From Streptococcus suis YS56 (lineage in GTDB: Bacteria > Bacillota > Bacilli > Lactobacillales > Streptococcaceae), in assembly GCF_000440115.1 (NCBI RefSeq), contig NZ_ALMY01000057.1:1-45330 (forward strand): a stretch of DNA of 45,330 nucleotides. Reading direction: 5' to 3'. Under the pieces are notes generated by a model. The model saw only the letters and a list, made by a program, of their open reading frames with translations. It was not told the DNA's origin and ran no database searches. The number at the start of each line of letters is the position of its first letter. Within the stretch, counting starts at the first letter, position 1. A program made the position numbers and the translations under genes. This document shows positions 1 to 9,273 of this stretch, in pieces.

Positions 1-1
1 T

Positions 2-29
2 AGACCAGTCGAGTTCTTTCCCACTCCCA
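2..29. repeat. end of an intergenic repeat copy
   Basis: This 28-base stretch just downstream of deoD matches positions 19249-19276 at 26 of 28 bases. The second copy lies inside the large fold-back region near pepV. It is probably the edge of another member of the same intergenic repeat family, cut by the window start. The rest of 1-42 shows no clear terminator with a T-tract. Confidence 0.6.
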
Positions 30-42
30 GAATTATTCTTAA

Positions 43-756
43 TTATTCTGCAATCAGAGTTTCCAAACCAACTTTCATCATATCCGTGAAAGTATTTTGA
101 CGCTCTTCTGCTGTGGTGTCTTCCTCTGGATTAACCAAGCTATCTGAAATCGTCATAATGGCAAGCGTTTGAACGCCAAACTTAGCACCTAGGTAATAAA
201 GTGCAGCTGCTTCCATTTCTACAGCCTTGACACCTAGTTGACCTAATTCTAAGTTGCGACTAAACAATTTTGGAGAATAGAAACTATCTGATGATAAAAC
301 ATTGCCAACATGCGTTGTCATGTTGAGTTCTTTGGCGATATGATAAGCCTTATCTAAAAGATCAAAATCAGCAATTTGTGGCAAATCGTACTCTGGCCAG
401 TCAATATTGATCATACGAGAGTTGGTTGCAGCTGCCTGAGCCAAGACCAATTCACGGACATGGACATCCTCGTTCAAAGAACCTGCTGTTCCCACACGAA
501 TTAGTTTTTTCACACCATATTCGTTAATCAATTCATGGGCATAGATAGAGATGGATGGCATTCCCATACCTGTTCCCATGACAGAGACACGATGACCCTT
601 GTAGGTACCTGTGTAGCCGAACATATTGCGAACTTCGTTGAAGCAAACGGCATCTTCAAGGAAGTTTTCAGCGATAAATTTAGCACGAAGCGGATCACCA
701 GGAAGCAAAATCTTATCAGCAATTTCGCCTGGTTTTGCGGAAATATGGATAGACAT
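43..756 (-). CDS. deoD: DeoD-type purine nucleoside phosphorylase
   Basis: A 237-residue protein of the hexameric, bacterial high-molecular-mass PNP family, which splits purine (deoxy)ribonucleosides with phosphate into base and (deoxy)ribose-1-phosphate. The N-terminus has the family pattern [11 protein letters not shown] (about residues 20-30), followed by the phosphate and ribose segments GTGMGMPS and [17 protein letters not shown] (about 179-187) carries the ribose-binding glutamate, and ISDS (about 204-207) lies near the purine-binding aspartate. It is the last gene of the rpiA-deoB-arsC-punA-deoD series, 32 bp after punA, so it is probably co-transcribed. Its length is normal. A trimeric PNP (PunA) is encoded next door, so both PNP types are present. 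Confidence 0.95.
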   Translation of the reverse strand: MSIHISAKPGEIADKILLPGDPLRAKFIAENFLEDAVCFNEVRNMFGYTGTYKGHRVSVMGTGMGMPSISIYAHELINEYGVKKLIRVGTAGSLNEDVHVRELVLAQAAATNSRMINIDWPEYDLPQIADFDLLDKAYHIAKELNMTTHVGNVLSSDSFYSPKLFSRNLELGQLGVKAVEMEAAALYYLGAKFGVQTLAIMTISDSLVNPEEDTTAEERQNTFTDMMKVGLETLIAE

Positions 757-788
757 GTAATGTACCTCTTTGTTCTATTTTCGAATGC

Positions 789-1598
789 TTACAACTCAGC
801 CAAGATAGCTTTCACCAAGCCCTTGAAGTTGCCCTTGATTTGCTCGGTTACTTCTACGACTTCTTCGTGGTTGAGTTCTGATTGGAAACCAGCCGCAAAG
901 TTTGTGATAGCAGAAATACCCAAGACTTTCATACCTGAGTGAGCTGCCACGATAACTTCTGGCACTGTTGACATACCAACTGCATGGGCACCCATGGTCT
1001 TGAAGGCCAAGATTTCTGCAGGTGTTTCATAGGTAGGACCTGTCACGCCGAGGTAGACACCATTGTCCAACTTGATACCCAATTTTTCCGCAATGGCATG
1101 AGCTTTTTCACGGTATTCTTTGGTGTAGGCATTTGACATATCTGGGAAACGTGGACCAAATTCTTCCAAGTTTTCGCCAATCAGTGGATTTTGACCAGTC
1201 ATGTTGATGTGGTCTGTAATAGCCATGAGGGTACCTGGGCCGTAGCCGATACCACCTGCGGCATTGGTAACAATCACACCTTCACAACCAAGAGCTTTCA
1301 TAACACGGACTGGGAAGGTCACGACTTCCATTGGATTACCTTCATAGAAATGGAAACGACCTTGTAAAGCCAAAACCTTGCGACCTGCCAAATCACCGTA
1401 AACCAACTTACCAGCGTGACCTACAACTGTTGACTTGCCCCAGTTTGGAATGTCTGCATAATCGATTACGATAGCATTTTCTACTTCTTCCGCTAATTCG
1501 CCCAAGCCAGAACCCAAAATCAAACCAAATTCTGGCTTGACCAAACCTTTTTCTTCCAAGAAGGCTTTTGTTTCATTGATTTTTGCAAGTAAACTCAT
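789..1598 (-). CDS. punA: trimeric purine nucleoside phosphorylase
   Basis: A 269-residue protein of the trimeric PNP/MTAP family (inosine and guanosine phosphorolysis). Visible landmarks are the phosphate-binding LGSGLGELAEE near residue 30, VVGHAGKLVYG, QGRFHFYEGN, the VTNAAGGI segment and the base-binding region TNFAAGF near residue 234. It differs in fold subgroup from the adjacent DeoD. It lies 11 bp downstream of the ArsC-like gene and 32 bp upstream of deoD, which fits one salvage operon: DeoB then isomerises the ribose-1-phosphate released here and RpiA handles the pentose-phosphate pool. A ribosome binding site (AAAGGAG) precedes the start. Confidence 0.95.
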   Translation of the reverse strand: MSLLAKINETKAFLEEKGLVKPEFGLILGSGLGELAEEVENAIVIDYADIPNWGKSTVVGHAGKLVYGDLAGRKVLALQGRFHFYEGNPMEVVTFPVRVMKALGCEGVIVTNAAGGIGYGPGTLMAITDHINMTGQNPLIGENLEEFGPRFPDMSNAYTKEYREKAHAIAEKLGIKLDNGVYLGVTGPTYETPAEILAFKTMGAHAVGMSTVPEVIVAAHSGMKVLGISAITNFAAGFQSELNHEEVVEVTEQIKGNFKGLVKAILAEL

Positions 1599-1609
1599 AT
1601 TTTCTCCTT

Positions 1610-1966
1610 TTACAAATAAGCTGACCAGTCGTATTCTGGCATTTTTTCCTTGATGATATCAAGCGGACGACAGAGAAAGGCTGTCTGTTCTCGCTCGATA
1701 ATGGGACGGTTGAGAAGAGCAGGCTCTTCCACTAGACGCTCAAAGAGCTCTTCTTCTGACAAGCCTGCTCGCTCTTCTTCCGTCAACCGAATAACTGCAG
1801 AGGGCTGATTATCCATTTTTTCCAAAAGAGCTGTCAATTCTTCCGCTGTCAGTGGATGTTCTAAATAATTGACCCACTTGATGTCCAGGTCCTGACTGGG
1901 CAGTAAGATTTTCAACTTCTTGCATTTGCTGCAGTCGGGATTGTAATAGACCGTCAGTTGTTCCAT
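1610..1966 (-). CDS. ArsC/Spx-family thioredoxin-fold protein
   Basis: A 118-residue member of the arsenate reductase (ArsC)/Spx fold family. It has an N-terminal CSKC pair at residues 13-16 after YYNPD, then the ArsC-type NRPII segment near residue 86. The typical product is a small cytosolic redox protein, often annotated as an arsenate reductase family protein. True arsenate reduction is not shown by sequence, and no ars genes lie nearby. The start codon overlaps the deoB stop in a TAATG arrangement, so translation is probably coupled to deoB. Its place inside a nucleoside-salvage operon is the odd feature, and its substrate is unknown. Confidence 0.8.
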   Translation of the reverse strand: MEQLTVYYNPDCSKCKKLKILLPSQDLDIKWVNYLEHPLTAEELTALLEKMDNQPSAVIRLTEEERAGLSEEELFERLVEEPALLNRPIIEREQTAFLCRPLDIIKEKMPEYDWSAYL

Positions 1967-3177
1967 TAGACCAGGGCTCCTAAGAAGCTCTCGCCAATCA
2001 TGGCTTTTTCGACACCGAAGTTTTCCGCAACGGTTGCTGAAATGTCCGCAAAATGGCCTACTGGCAAGACACCGCTACCTTTGAAAGCCTTGCTGTATGC
2101 CAAGAGTGGTACATATTCACGTGTATGGTCTGTTCCAGCATAGGAGGGATCATTGCCGTGGTCTGCAGTAATCAAGAGTAGGTCATCTTCACGCATATTG
2201 TCAATAATCTCTGGAATACGTGCATCAAACTCTTGCAAACAATCGCGGTAGCCTTCGATATTGCGACGGTGACCATACACAGCATCAAAGTCAACTAAGT
2301 TTGTGAAGGAGAAACCTTCCTCGAAGTCTGATAACTTCAGAGTATCAATCAACACATCGACACCGTGCATGTTGGACTTGGTGTGACCCATATCATTTGT
2401 AATACCTGAACCATTGAAAATATCACTGATTTTACCAACTGAGTAAGTTGGTACACCCGCATCTGCCAGTTTGTTGAGTACGGTTGCTTCAAACGGTGAT
2501 ACTGCATAGTCGTGACGGTTGGCAGTTCGTGAGAAATTGCCTGGCTCACCAACGTATGGACGGGCGATGATACGGCCTAGAAGAGCTGGGCGTTCAAGGG
2601 TAATGGAACGAGCGTATTCACAGATACGATACAACTCATCAAGTGGAATAATGTCTTCATGGGCTGCAATCTGAAGCACAGGGTCTGCGGAGGTGTAGAC
2701 GATCAACTCCCCTGTTTCCATTTGGCGAGGGCCAAAGTCATCAATGACAGCTGTACCTGAATACGGCTTGTTTGCTTCGCGGATGATTTTACGCCCTGAG
2801 AATTCTTCGATTTTTGTCAAAATATCTTCAGGGAAACCATCCCAGAATGTATCAAATGGCTCAGTAATATTGAGACCCATAATTTCCCAGTGTCCAGTCA
2901 TGGTATCCTTACCAAGCGATACTTCTTCCAACTTGGTCACGTAACCAGTTGGATGGCTTTCAGCAGGAACTGTCGCAAGCGCTGTATCTCGAGGGATATT
3001 TCCAAGACCAATCTTGGTCATATTAGGCACCTCAAGCCCAGCTTTTTCAGAAATGTGACCGAGAGTGTCAGATTCTGTATCTGCTACACCCGCATTGAAA
3101 AAATTATCTGAGTCTGGTGCTGCGCCGATTCCGACAGAGTCCATAACTACCAAGTGAACACGTTTAAATTTAGGCAT
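1966..3177 (-). CDS. deoB: phosphopentomutase
   Basis: A 403-residue alkaline-phosphatase-superfamily enzyme that interconverts (deoxy)ribose-1-phosphate and (deoxy)ribose-5-phosphate. Metal-site motifs are visible: [13 protein letters not shown] near the N-terminus, DTLGH, the KDTMTGHWE segment that holds the phosphorylated threonine, and the C-terminal TADHGND and GTDHTRE segments. The chosen ATG at 3177 has an AAAGGAG site 7 bases upstream and starts MPKFKRV. An in-frame codon at 3210 adds 11 residues but lacks a site. The gene follows a roughly 275-nt leader and its own promoter, and leads into the coupled ArsC-like gene. Confidence 0.95.
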   Translation of the reverse strand: MPKFKRVHLVVMDSVGIGAAPDSDNFFNAGVADTESDTLGHISEKAGLEVPNMTKIGLGNIPRDTALATVPAESHPTGYVTKLEEVSLGKDTMTGHWEIMGLNITEPFDTFWDGFPEDILTKIEEFSGRKIIREANKPYSGTAVIDDFGPRQMETGELIVYTSADPVLQIAAHEDIIPLDELYRICEYARSITLERPALLGRIIARPYVGEPGNFSRTANRHDYAVSPFEATVLNKLADAGVPTYSVGKISDIFNGSGITNDMGHTKSNMHGVDVLIDTLKLSDFEEGFSFTNLVDFDAVYGHRRNIEGYRDCLQEFDARIPEIIDNMREDDLLLITADHGNDPSYAGTDHTREYVPLLAYSKAFKGSGVLPVGHFADISATVAENFGVEKAMIGESFLGALV

Positions 3178-3452
3178 AATTGTCTCCTTTATTTGAATAG
3201 TTAGATTCAACCAAAATCAACGTCCAACCAAGTTGCTAGACTGGAAATTATCGTTACCACATCTAAACATTTTAATGGGGTGCAATACTTATACAGTCAC
3301 AGCTCTCGGCATCAAACTTCCTAACCATCAAAACTAGATACTGTTACTCGCTTCACTGCCTGCTGTTCAGCTATCGCTTTTTCAGTACCTATCGTCTGAC
3401 TGCTACGAGGTAAGGGGATAGATTTTTGAAGAGTCTAAACGTTCGTGTTTTC
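3178..3452 (-). other. long untranslated leader of deoB
   Basis: About 275 bases lie between the deoB promoter and its start codon with no open reading frame of note. Short inverted repeats are present (for example TACCT against AGGTA around 3384-3412). A single CGAAC-containing stretch just after the -10 box resembles a PurBox at 10 of 13 positions. No known riboswitch could be recognised by eye. Confidence 0.4.
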
Positions 3453-3461
3453 ATTATACCA
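3453..3461 (-). promoter_or_regulatory. extended -10 promoter for the deoB operon
   Basis: On the minus strand the sequence reads TGGTATAAT, a perfect extended -10 element. The -35 region at 17-bp spacing (TACAAT) is weak. This lets deoB-arsC-punA-deoD be transcribed separately from rpiA. Confidence 0.7.
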
Positions 3462-3504
3462 TAAAAAAGCCTCTCATTGTACCAAAATAAGAAGCGTTTT
3501 CAAT

Positions 3505-4179
3505 TTATTTCTTTTCGATGATGTTCGGCCCTTCTGGTGTACCAACAATTACCTTGGAAATCAATCCAATAAAGAGACCGTGTTCTACAACACCGACGGT
3601 CCGATCCAATTCTTCCGCCAATGCATATGTGTCTTCTATTCTGCGCAAATCAAGGTCAATGATAAAGTTCTGCATATCCGTGATATGTTTTTCTCCATTA
3701 CGCATACGGAAACTTGGACGATACCCTTTTTTCTCAAATAGTCGGAAAAGATTTTCCGCACCGTACTGTACAACTTCCACCGGCAACTTGAAAGCACCTA
3801 GGGTTTGCACCACCTTAGACTCATCCACAATCCAGATGCAGTCCTTACTGTTGACTGCGACCACTTTCTCCATGAGAAGCGCTGCACCACCGCCTTTAAT
3901 CCCATTGAAGTCTCCATCAACCTCATCTGCTCCATCCACCGTCAAGTCCACATATTCGACTTCGTCGATATTTTTTAGGGGAATCCCAAGGGACGCAGCA
4001 TGTTCTGCCGTAGCATGAGAGGTCGTTACGCCTGTGATCTGTAGCCCTTCTTCTGCAACCCGGCGGCCAATCTCCTGCACGAAATAGTATGCCGTCGAAC
4101 CAGTTCCAAGTCCAACAATCATCCCGTCAGCCACAAATTCCGCCGCCTTAATCCCAACCTGCTCTTTTAGGTTTGTCAT
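3505..4179 (-). CDS. rpiA: ribose-5-phosphate isomerase A
   Basis: A 224-residue RpiA converting ribose-5-phosphate and ribulose-5-phosphate in the pentose phosphate pathway. The diagnostic [11 protein letters not shown] substrate loop lies near residues 24-34, followed by [17 protein letters not shown], the [11 protein letters not shown] motif with catalytic acidic residues, [11 protein letters not shown] with the catalytic lysine region, and EHGLFIGL near the end. The ATG at 4179 is chosen because AAAGGAG sits 8 bases upstream. An ATG at 4200 would add 7 residues and has no good site. It is separated from deoB by a 327-bp gap holding deoB's own promoter. Confidence 0.95.
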   Translation of the reverse strand: MTNLKEQVGIKAAEFVADGMIVGLGTGSTAYYFVQEIGRRVAEEGLQITGVTTSHATAEHAASLGIPLKNIDEVEYVDLTVDGADEVDGDFNGIKGGGAALLMEKVVAVNSKDCIWIVDESKVVQTLGAFKLPVEVVQYGAENLFRLFEKKGYRPSFRMRNGEKHITDMQNFIIDLDLRRIEDTYALAEELDRTVGVVEHGLFIGLISKVIVGTPEGPNIIEKK

Positions 4180-4210
4180 TTTTGTCTCCTTTGAAGTCAT
4201 TCATGAAATA

Positions 4211-4219
4211 ATTATACCA
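4211..4219 (-). promoter_or_regulatory. extended -10 promoter for rpiA
   Basis: The minus strand reads TGGTATAAT about 32 bp before the rpiA start. An AGCTGT-type inverted repeat (about 4219-4234) lies directly upstream and could be an operator or just chance. Confidence 0.65.
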
Positions 4220-4302
4220 CAGCTAAGACAGCTGTTCAAAATAACAACTCCAACTTCAGACAGCAAAGACTACAATATGTGACATAGTGACTAATGCTGA
4301 AA

Positions 4303-4596
4303 TTACTTTTCAATCATAAGACTTGGGAAAGAGGAGTCAATATCATGTTTTATCTGGTCAAGATTATCAACAAACTCTTTTACTTTTTGAATAATTTGAA
4401 TGACAATTTCTTTTTCTACTGGATTTTTGATATTCTCAATTTCAGTATCTTCTGGAATTTGAAGAGTGGTAATATCTTCTATCTGATAAATGGCATTAAA
4501 CAAATCCAATAGGTCATTCTTAGAAAGAGCTTCAGGTCTGACCTTCCTCTCGTTAATTATAAAATAACATCCCGAATCATTCGTTAAGATTTGCAT
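4303..4596 (-). CDS. small protein of unknown function, partner of the PHP-ATPase
   Basis: A 97-residue soluble, acidic protein with no family I recognise. The first 20 residues look like short strands (YFIINERKVRP), and the rest is probably helical (KNDLLDLFNAIYQI; a long charged helix EKEIVIQIIQKVKEFVDNL). There is no signal peptide or membrane segment. The ATG at 4596 has an AAAGGAG site 7 bases upstream and overlaps the last 20 bp of the PHP-ATPase gene, so the two are almost certainly co-expressed. Such a tight overlap suggests a subunit, regulator or antidote of the ATPase. That is inference only. It is the last gene of the mod-res-ATPase operon. Confidence 0.75.
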   Translation of the reverse strand: MQILTNDSGCYFIINERKVRPEALSKNDLLDLFNAIYQIEDITTLQIPEDTEIENIKNPVEKEIVIQIIQKVKEFVDNLDQIKHDIDSSFPSLMIEK

Positions 4597-6619
4597 ATAT
4601 TTCTCCTTTCTTAGTATAAGAATCCATTCCGGATTCCATTGCTTCAATAAATTTTTCGTAACTTTTTTCCTCAGTACCATTTATTGAATCTTTGATTTTA
4701 CTGGAACTAAACTCCCCTGACATGATAGAGTAATTTCCGCTATTATCTTTTGAAGTGATTATCAAATAATCTGGTTCTAATAATGTACCCAACGTAGAAT
4801 TATGTGTAATAACAACAACCATACTATTTCTTGCAAGTTGCTTCAATTCTTTATTCAACTCGTTTTTTATATAAGCATTATCTAATGATGATTCTGGCTC
4901 ATCAATTAGAATAATTGGTTTATTTTTAGCTTCATTTAATCTTAACATCAGAGCAAAGCCTACAGCTTGACCACCTGAAGCCGGTACTCCTTCGGAGTCA
5001 AGAAGTTTAACTTCTTTTTGAAGTAAATATTCAGCAAAGTTAGCTTCATTATAGAATTTTTTCTGTTTCAACCTTTTTAAAAACGTTATAAAATCCTTTT
5101 CTCTATAGACTTTTATTAAATCATTATTTACAGCCTCTTGCGTCCCAATTTCTTTCTGAAACTGACTAGCATTCTTGTATGGAATAAGATTTACACATAT
5201 TTGATAACCATGCAGACGCTCATTTTTAAGCGGAGTCTCAACTATGATTTGATTTAAAAAGCTATCAATTTTTTTCTCTAGTTGCAGCTTATGGATAATA
5301 TTATTAATACTGCATTCCTGAACATTCGAAATTCCAGTTCTAGCTGTAACTGTAGATTTTACATCCCTCATTATCTCATTTATTTTTTGCTTAAGTTCAT
5401 TATCCTTTCTATATTTTAGGTAAATATCCCTAAGTTCTGAATAAACTTCAATAAAGTCACTTTTCTTCTGAGAGTTTTTGTTTAGGAGGTTCCAGATTTC
5501 TTCATTCTCAATTACCTCTTTAATATTTGTAAGCGCACTTCTTATGTAATTAATATTAGACAGTTCAAATTCTGTTTCTTGAAATAACAAATATTTTTGG
5601 CTAGATTTACTTCTTGCCATTTCAGTAGCAAATCTTTTAACATCTACCAAAAAATTTTCAATATCATCAGTTTCCGTATAGGTATCTTGCAAATATGATT
5701 TAATTTTCGAGAATTCATTTGTATATTTTTCCTGCCATTTTGAAAATTCAATCGAACCTTGGTATTTTCTTTGCTTCTCAATATACTCATCAGCTTTAGC
5801 GGTTTCAAATTGCTTTATTTCGTAGTATTCATCATCACTAAATTCCTTTATTTTATTGAGAAAATAAGTCTTTCCAGTTCCTCGTTTTCCAACTACCAAA
5901 TTAAGTCCAGATGATATATTTACACCATCAATGTCGACAACATCTTTTAAATTTTCTTTATTTATGCTAACTTTACTCTTATCTCTCAAACATTTTTTTA
6001 TATCTTCAAATTCGCAAGAATCAATCTGTAAATAAGTTTGCTTATTTTGTAATTTAGCTATATCATTTCGATTATCTGAATCTTGATTTGTTGCATGTGC
6101 ATCGCTGAATAAACAGGGCACTAAACTCTCTGGGTTATTTTTTGCAATATTAAATCTTAATTGATTAGGAACACCGCCAACACACACCAAGTTGCTAAAA
6201 ATATTGGGAATCTCTTTTACTCCTTTACTTTTTCCAAGTTCAAAAATATAAATCCCTTGATCCCAACAAGGCAATTGTTCGCGTAACTGTTCGCTTGTTA
6301 TACTATCTGATTGGGTTTGATGAATGTTAGATAACCACTCAGAAAATTGTGATAATACATCAATGCAATCACAAGGAAAAACTATGTTAACATGTCCTAT
6401 ATCCAAAGCAAGTTCAATTCCTGGATAAACTTTTACATTAGGTAGATATTCTGAAATTTCCTCAAAATTGTTTTTATCGAATAAGTCATGATTCGTTATA
6501 GCAATAGCATCCAATTTTGTCTTATCTACATATGCTTTAAGCCACTCAATCGAAAAGTTAAAGTACGAATCTTTTATACTTGGAACTGTATGAATATGAA
6601 AATCAATCCTTTTTACCAT
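4577..6619 (-). CDS. PHP-domain/SMC-like ATPase, probable defence nuclease
   Basis: A 680-residue two-part protein. Residues 1-210 are a PHP phosphoesterase domain with metal ligands in place: H8-I-H10, H44-D45, E69, H76, D173 and H175. Residues 235-680 are an ABC/SMC-type ATPase with Walker A GKRGTGKT (244-251), a helical and probably coiled-coil middle (about 260-520), a signature-like SGGQ near 547, Walker B IILIDEPE from 569 and an ITHN switch near 607. The architecture matches the published Ppl type of anti-phage protein (PHP plus SMC ATPase) and the TrlF family. The likely role is nucleic-acid cleavage controlled by ATP. It starts 14 bp after res, with an AGGAGA site, and looks more AT-rich than neighbouring core genes. 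Confidence 0.85.
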   Translation of the reverse strand: MVKRIDFHIHTVPSIKDSYFNFSIEWLKAYVDKTKLDAIAITNHDLFDKNNFEEISEYLPNVKVYPGIELALDIGHVNIVFPCDCIDVLSQFSEWLSNIHQTQSDSITSEQLREQLPCWDQGIYIFELGKSKGVKEIPNIFSNLVCVGGVPNQLRFNIAKNNPESLVPCLFSDAHATNQDSDNRNDIAKLQNKQTYLQIDSCEFEDIKKCLRDKSKVSINKENLKDVVDIDGVNISSGLNLVVGKRGTGKTYFLNKIKEFSDDEYYEIKQFETAKADEYIEKQRKYQGSIEFSKWQEKYTNEFSKIKSYLQDTYTETDDIENFLVDVKRFATEMARSKSSQKYLLFQETEFELSNINYIRSALTNIKEVIENEEIWNLLNKNSQKKSDFIEVYSELRDIYLKYRKDNELKQKINEIMRDVKSTVTARTGISNVQECSINNIIHKLQLEKKIDSFLNQIIVETPLKNERLHGYQICVNLIPYKNASQFQKEIGTQEAVNNDLIKVYREKDFITFLKRLKQKKFYNEANFAEYLLQKEVKLLDSEGVPASGGQAVGFALMLRLNEAKNKPIILIDEPESSLDNAYIKNELNKELKQLARNSMVVVITHNSTLGTLLEPDYLIITSKDNSGNYSIMSGEFSSSKIKDSINGTEEKSYEKFIEAMESGMDSYTKKGEIYANLNE

Positions 6620-6633
6620 AATATTCTCCTACA

Positions 6634-9270
6634 TTACAATTTACGCAATTCTTCCCTAACCTCATCCTTACTTACCACCTCATTAAAGAACGGCAATCCA
6701 ACAATACGATAGCGGTCATCATCAACCAGTATTCTCGCCTCGTCTCGCTCGGAAATCTGACGCAAGAACTCTTGTTTCCAGCCTTCCTTGCTATTTTTGA
6801 AAGTATTATCACAATCCAAGAACTGGCTCCCTTTCGGTTCAATGAAAATCTGCCACGAAACATTTCCTGTATTTTTGTCGTTGGCAAACATGAGAAAGTC
6901 TGGTTCAAAGGCTTGCCCCTTATCAAAACTATAAATCTTTACAGCTTTTTCATTTCGAAGCAGGTAAATATCCGTCCATTTTTCTTCAAGTTCAACCATT
7001 AAATCTTTAATCAGGCGAACGAGAAGTTTTTCCTCACTTGTGCCGAAGTTGTCATCGTAAGCGTACCAGTTTAGATTGTCTAAGTCTTCAAAATATTGCG
7101 TCTCAGCTGGATTTTTCTGAGATAAACCAAACTCTGACTGACTTTGATGATTGATGGTGTATTTTCGCAAGATATTATCCTCAAACAAGTCTTTTATTTT
7201 GTATTGTTCGAATTTTTCTGAACCGAAGAAGCGCTCCTCGGTCGCAATCAAATCTTTTTCAATATGATGGAGCAGTTTTTCCGTGATATAAAGTTTATCA
7301 TCTGGCGTTAAATCAGACATCATTTGATATTGAGATTCAGCTCGAATATCGATTTCTGCGAGCATACCAATAAAGGCAGATACACTTCCAAGACCTACAA
7401 AGGCATTTTTGAGATTTTCAAATGTAAATTTTTTGTTCCGATTGATAGCTGTTCGAACAATATTTTTACCGATAACTTTGCCAAATTTGAAAGTAAGTAC
7501 TTCTAAAGATTCTGAAATGTACATCGATTCATCAAACGCTTCAATATCTCGCACACCATGTGTTGGGAGTTTGACCTCGAACGATTTGGGAATAAAATTG
7601 GTATCAAATAGACTTCCTTGACGCTGTTCAAGAAGTTGTTCGTACGAGAGACGCCTATTCATCCAAACAACACCATCAGTATAAGTCCGCGTCTTCTTGA
7701 AAGATTCCTTGAGTTTAAGTTCTCGTTCCTCAAGATTTTGGTCATCGAAAATCCCAGATTCACGCAAAACCTGCTTTAGTTCTGAAATATAACGAGGGTT
7801 ATTCGCAGAGTGATAATGCAGTTGCTCAATGACACGAAGCTCTTTATTTTCATTATCATCAAACTTCCGAATATACTTCTCTTCCAGATTATCACCAATC
7901 ACAAATGGAAAATAACGAGCACCGCGACCAATCAGCTGTTTCTCTGTGTTGGTCGTTTTTCCAGGAACAAATCCGTTTTTCATTGTTTTCCCATCACGAG
8001 TATCGTAGAGGCGTACAATATCAAAAAGATTAAGAACGTCCCAGCCTTCATTTAGCATATCGACGGCAAAAATCGCTCGGATTTCATTACTTGGCTGCTC
8101 CAAGGTATTTAGAAGGTGTAGGCTATCCTTATTCTTGTTTTTCCCATCCACCAATAGCAGGCGTTCTTTGCGGAAATCCTCCTGAAGTTCAGCCACCAAG
8201 TCAGTATCTGAAATCCCAACTGTCTCGAAATAAGAAAATGCCTTTTTCAAAATACTAGATTTTTTATCCAACTCTGAAACGAGGTTACGCTGTTCCTGAA
8301 TATTCACTGATGAAAGATTATTCAAAACACCTAAAAACGCATCCAAATTTTCTTGACTTTCTGCAATTTTCTGAGACTTAAACATGACCAAGGGTTTTAA
8401 GTTAATTCCGTTTTTCAAAGCGATTTTCTTGCGGTACTGACTGATGATGATTGCCTGAAGCATGCGATGATTGACATCACCATCCACCAAGTGAAAGAGT
8501 ACATCTTTGGAATATTTATCTAAACGAAACTCTTTCAAATCATACTTAAACAACAGGGAATTTTGATATTTTTGAGCTATCACTTGGTTTGTTAAATCAA
8601 TTGTTGCAGTAAACTCAAAGATACTGGACTTTTTAGCGGTCATTTGAATCGTTTCAATCGTACTAGTCCAACTAGTATTGTCATCTTTCTCCGACTTACT
8701 CAAACCAGCATTCAAGTGGTGAGCTTCATCCGCCAGCATGACAACCGAAATATCCTTAAACTGCTCATAAGAGAGGCGATTTTCTCTCGGAGTATTAAGG
8801 TCTTGGTGAAGCTTTTGGATAGTAGTAAAGACGATGTTAATACTATCATCACGGCTATCTGAAAAATCTGTCACTTCACGCACTGTCACGATTTGTCCGT
8901 CCATGACAATCTTTTCCGCAAAAAGATACTTACCAGAAGCACTTTCTAAGAAGTTATCCTTTGTTTTCGTCAGGATATTATCGTTGTTCACAAAGAAAAT
9001 AAAATTCCGCTCACCTTGCTGGTACTTCTCCAAGATAATCGTCGCCATCAAGAGCGTTTTACCAGAACCAGTTGCCATATTGTAAAGAACTTGCTCTGGA
9101 ATGAGACGATTTTTGTCTGTTTTGTAGTGAAGATAACGTCCGATAGCCTCCTGCTGATAAGGTCGTAATGGGTGCTTCAAATTTTTCGTGAGGTAATCTG
9201 GCAAATCTGTCCGAAAATCCTTAAAGCCAGACCGACTGACTGTATCATAGGTTTCGTAAATAAATGTCAT
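6634..9270 (-). CDS. res: type III restriction enzyme Res subunit
   Basis: An 878-residue Res subunit: a superfamily 2 ATPase/translocase followed by a nuclease. Walker A is TGSGKT (67-72). The DEAH box is in MLADEAHHLNAG near residue 180, motif III is FEFTAT, and motif VI is in LIGRGARYFPF. At the C-terminus a PD-(D/E)xK-type site is visible as EPD (789-791) followed by IEPKG (810-814). With Mod it would cut DNA after meeting inversely oriented unmethylated sites. It starts 3 bp after the mod stop with a GGAAAGGAAAA site, and is followed after 14 bp by the PHP-ATPase. All motifs are intact and the length is normal. Confidence 0.93.
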   Translation of the reverse strand: MTFIYETYDTVSRSGFKDFRTDLPDYLTKNLKHPLRPYQQEAIGRYLHYKTDKNRLIPEQVLYNMATGSGKTLLMATIILEKYQQGERNFIFFVNNDNILTKTKDNFLESASGKYLFAEKIVMDGQIVTVREVTDFSDSRDDSINIVFTTIQKLHQDLNTPRENRLSYEQFKDISVVMLADEAHHLNAGLSKSEKDDNTSWTSTIETIQMTAKKSSIFEFTATIDLTNQVIAQKYQNSLLFKYDLKEFRLDKYSKDVLFHLVDGDVNHRMLQAIIISQYRKKIALKNGINLKPLVMFKSQKIAESQENLDAFLGVLNNLSSVNIQEQRNLVSELDKKSSILKKAFSYFETVGISDTDLVAELQEDFRKERLLLVDGKNKNKDSLHLLNTLEQPSNEIRAIFAVDMLNEGWDVLNLFDIVRLYDTRDGKTMKNGFVPGKTTNTEKQLIGRGARYFPFVIGDNLEEKYIRKFDDNENKELRVIEQLHYHSANNPRYISELKQVLRESGIFDDQNLEERELKLKESFKKTRTYTDGVVWMNRRLSYEQLLEQRQGSLFDTNFIPKSFEVKLPTHGVRDIEAFDESMYISESLEVLTFKFGKVIGKNIVRTAINRNKKFTFENLKNAFVGLGSVSAFIGMLAEIDIRAESQYQMMSDLTPDDKLYITEKLLHHIEKDLIATEERFFGSEKFEQYKIKDLFEDNILRKYTINHQSQSEFGLSQKNPAETQYFEDLDNLNWYAYDDNFGTSEEKLLVRLIKDLMVELEEKWTDIYLLRNEKAVKIYSFDKGQAFEPDFLMFANDKNTGNVSWQIFIEPKGSQFLDCDNTFKNSKEGWKQEFLRQISERDEARILVDDDRYRIVGLPFFNEVVSKDEVREELRKL

Positions 9271-9273
9271 GGC

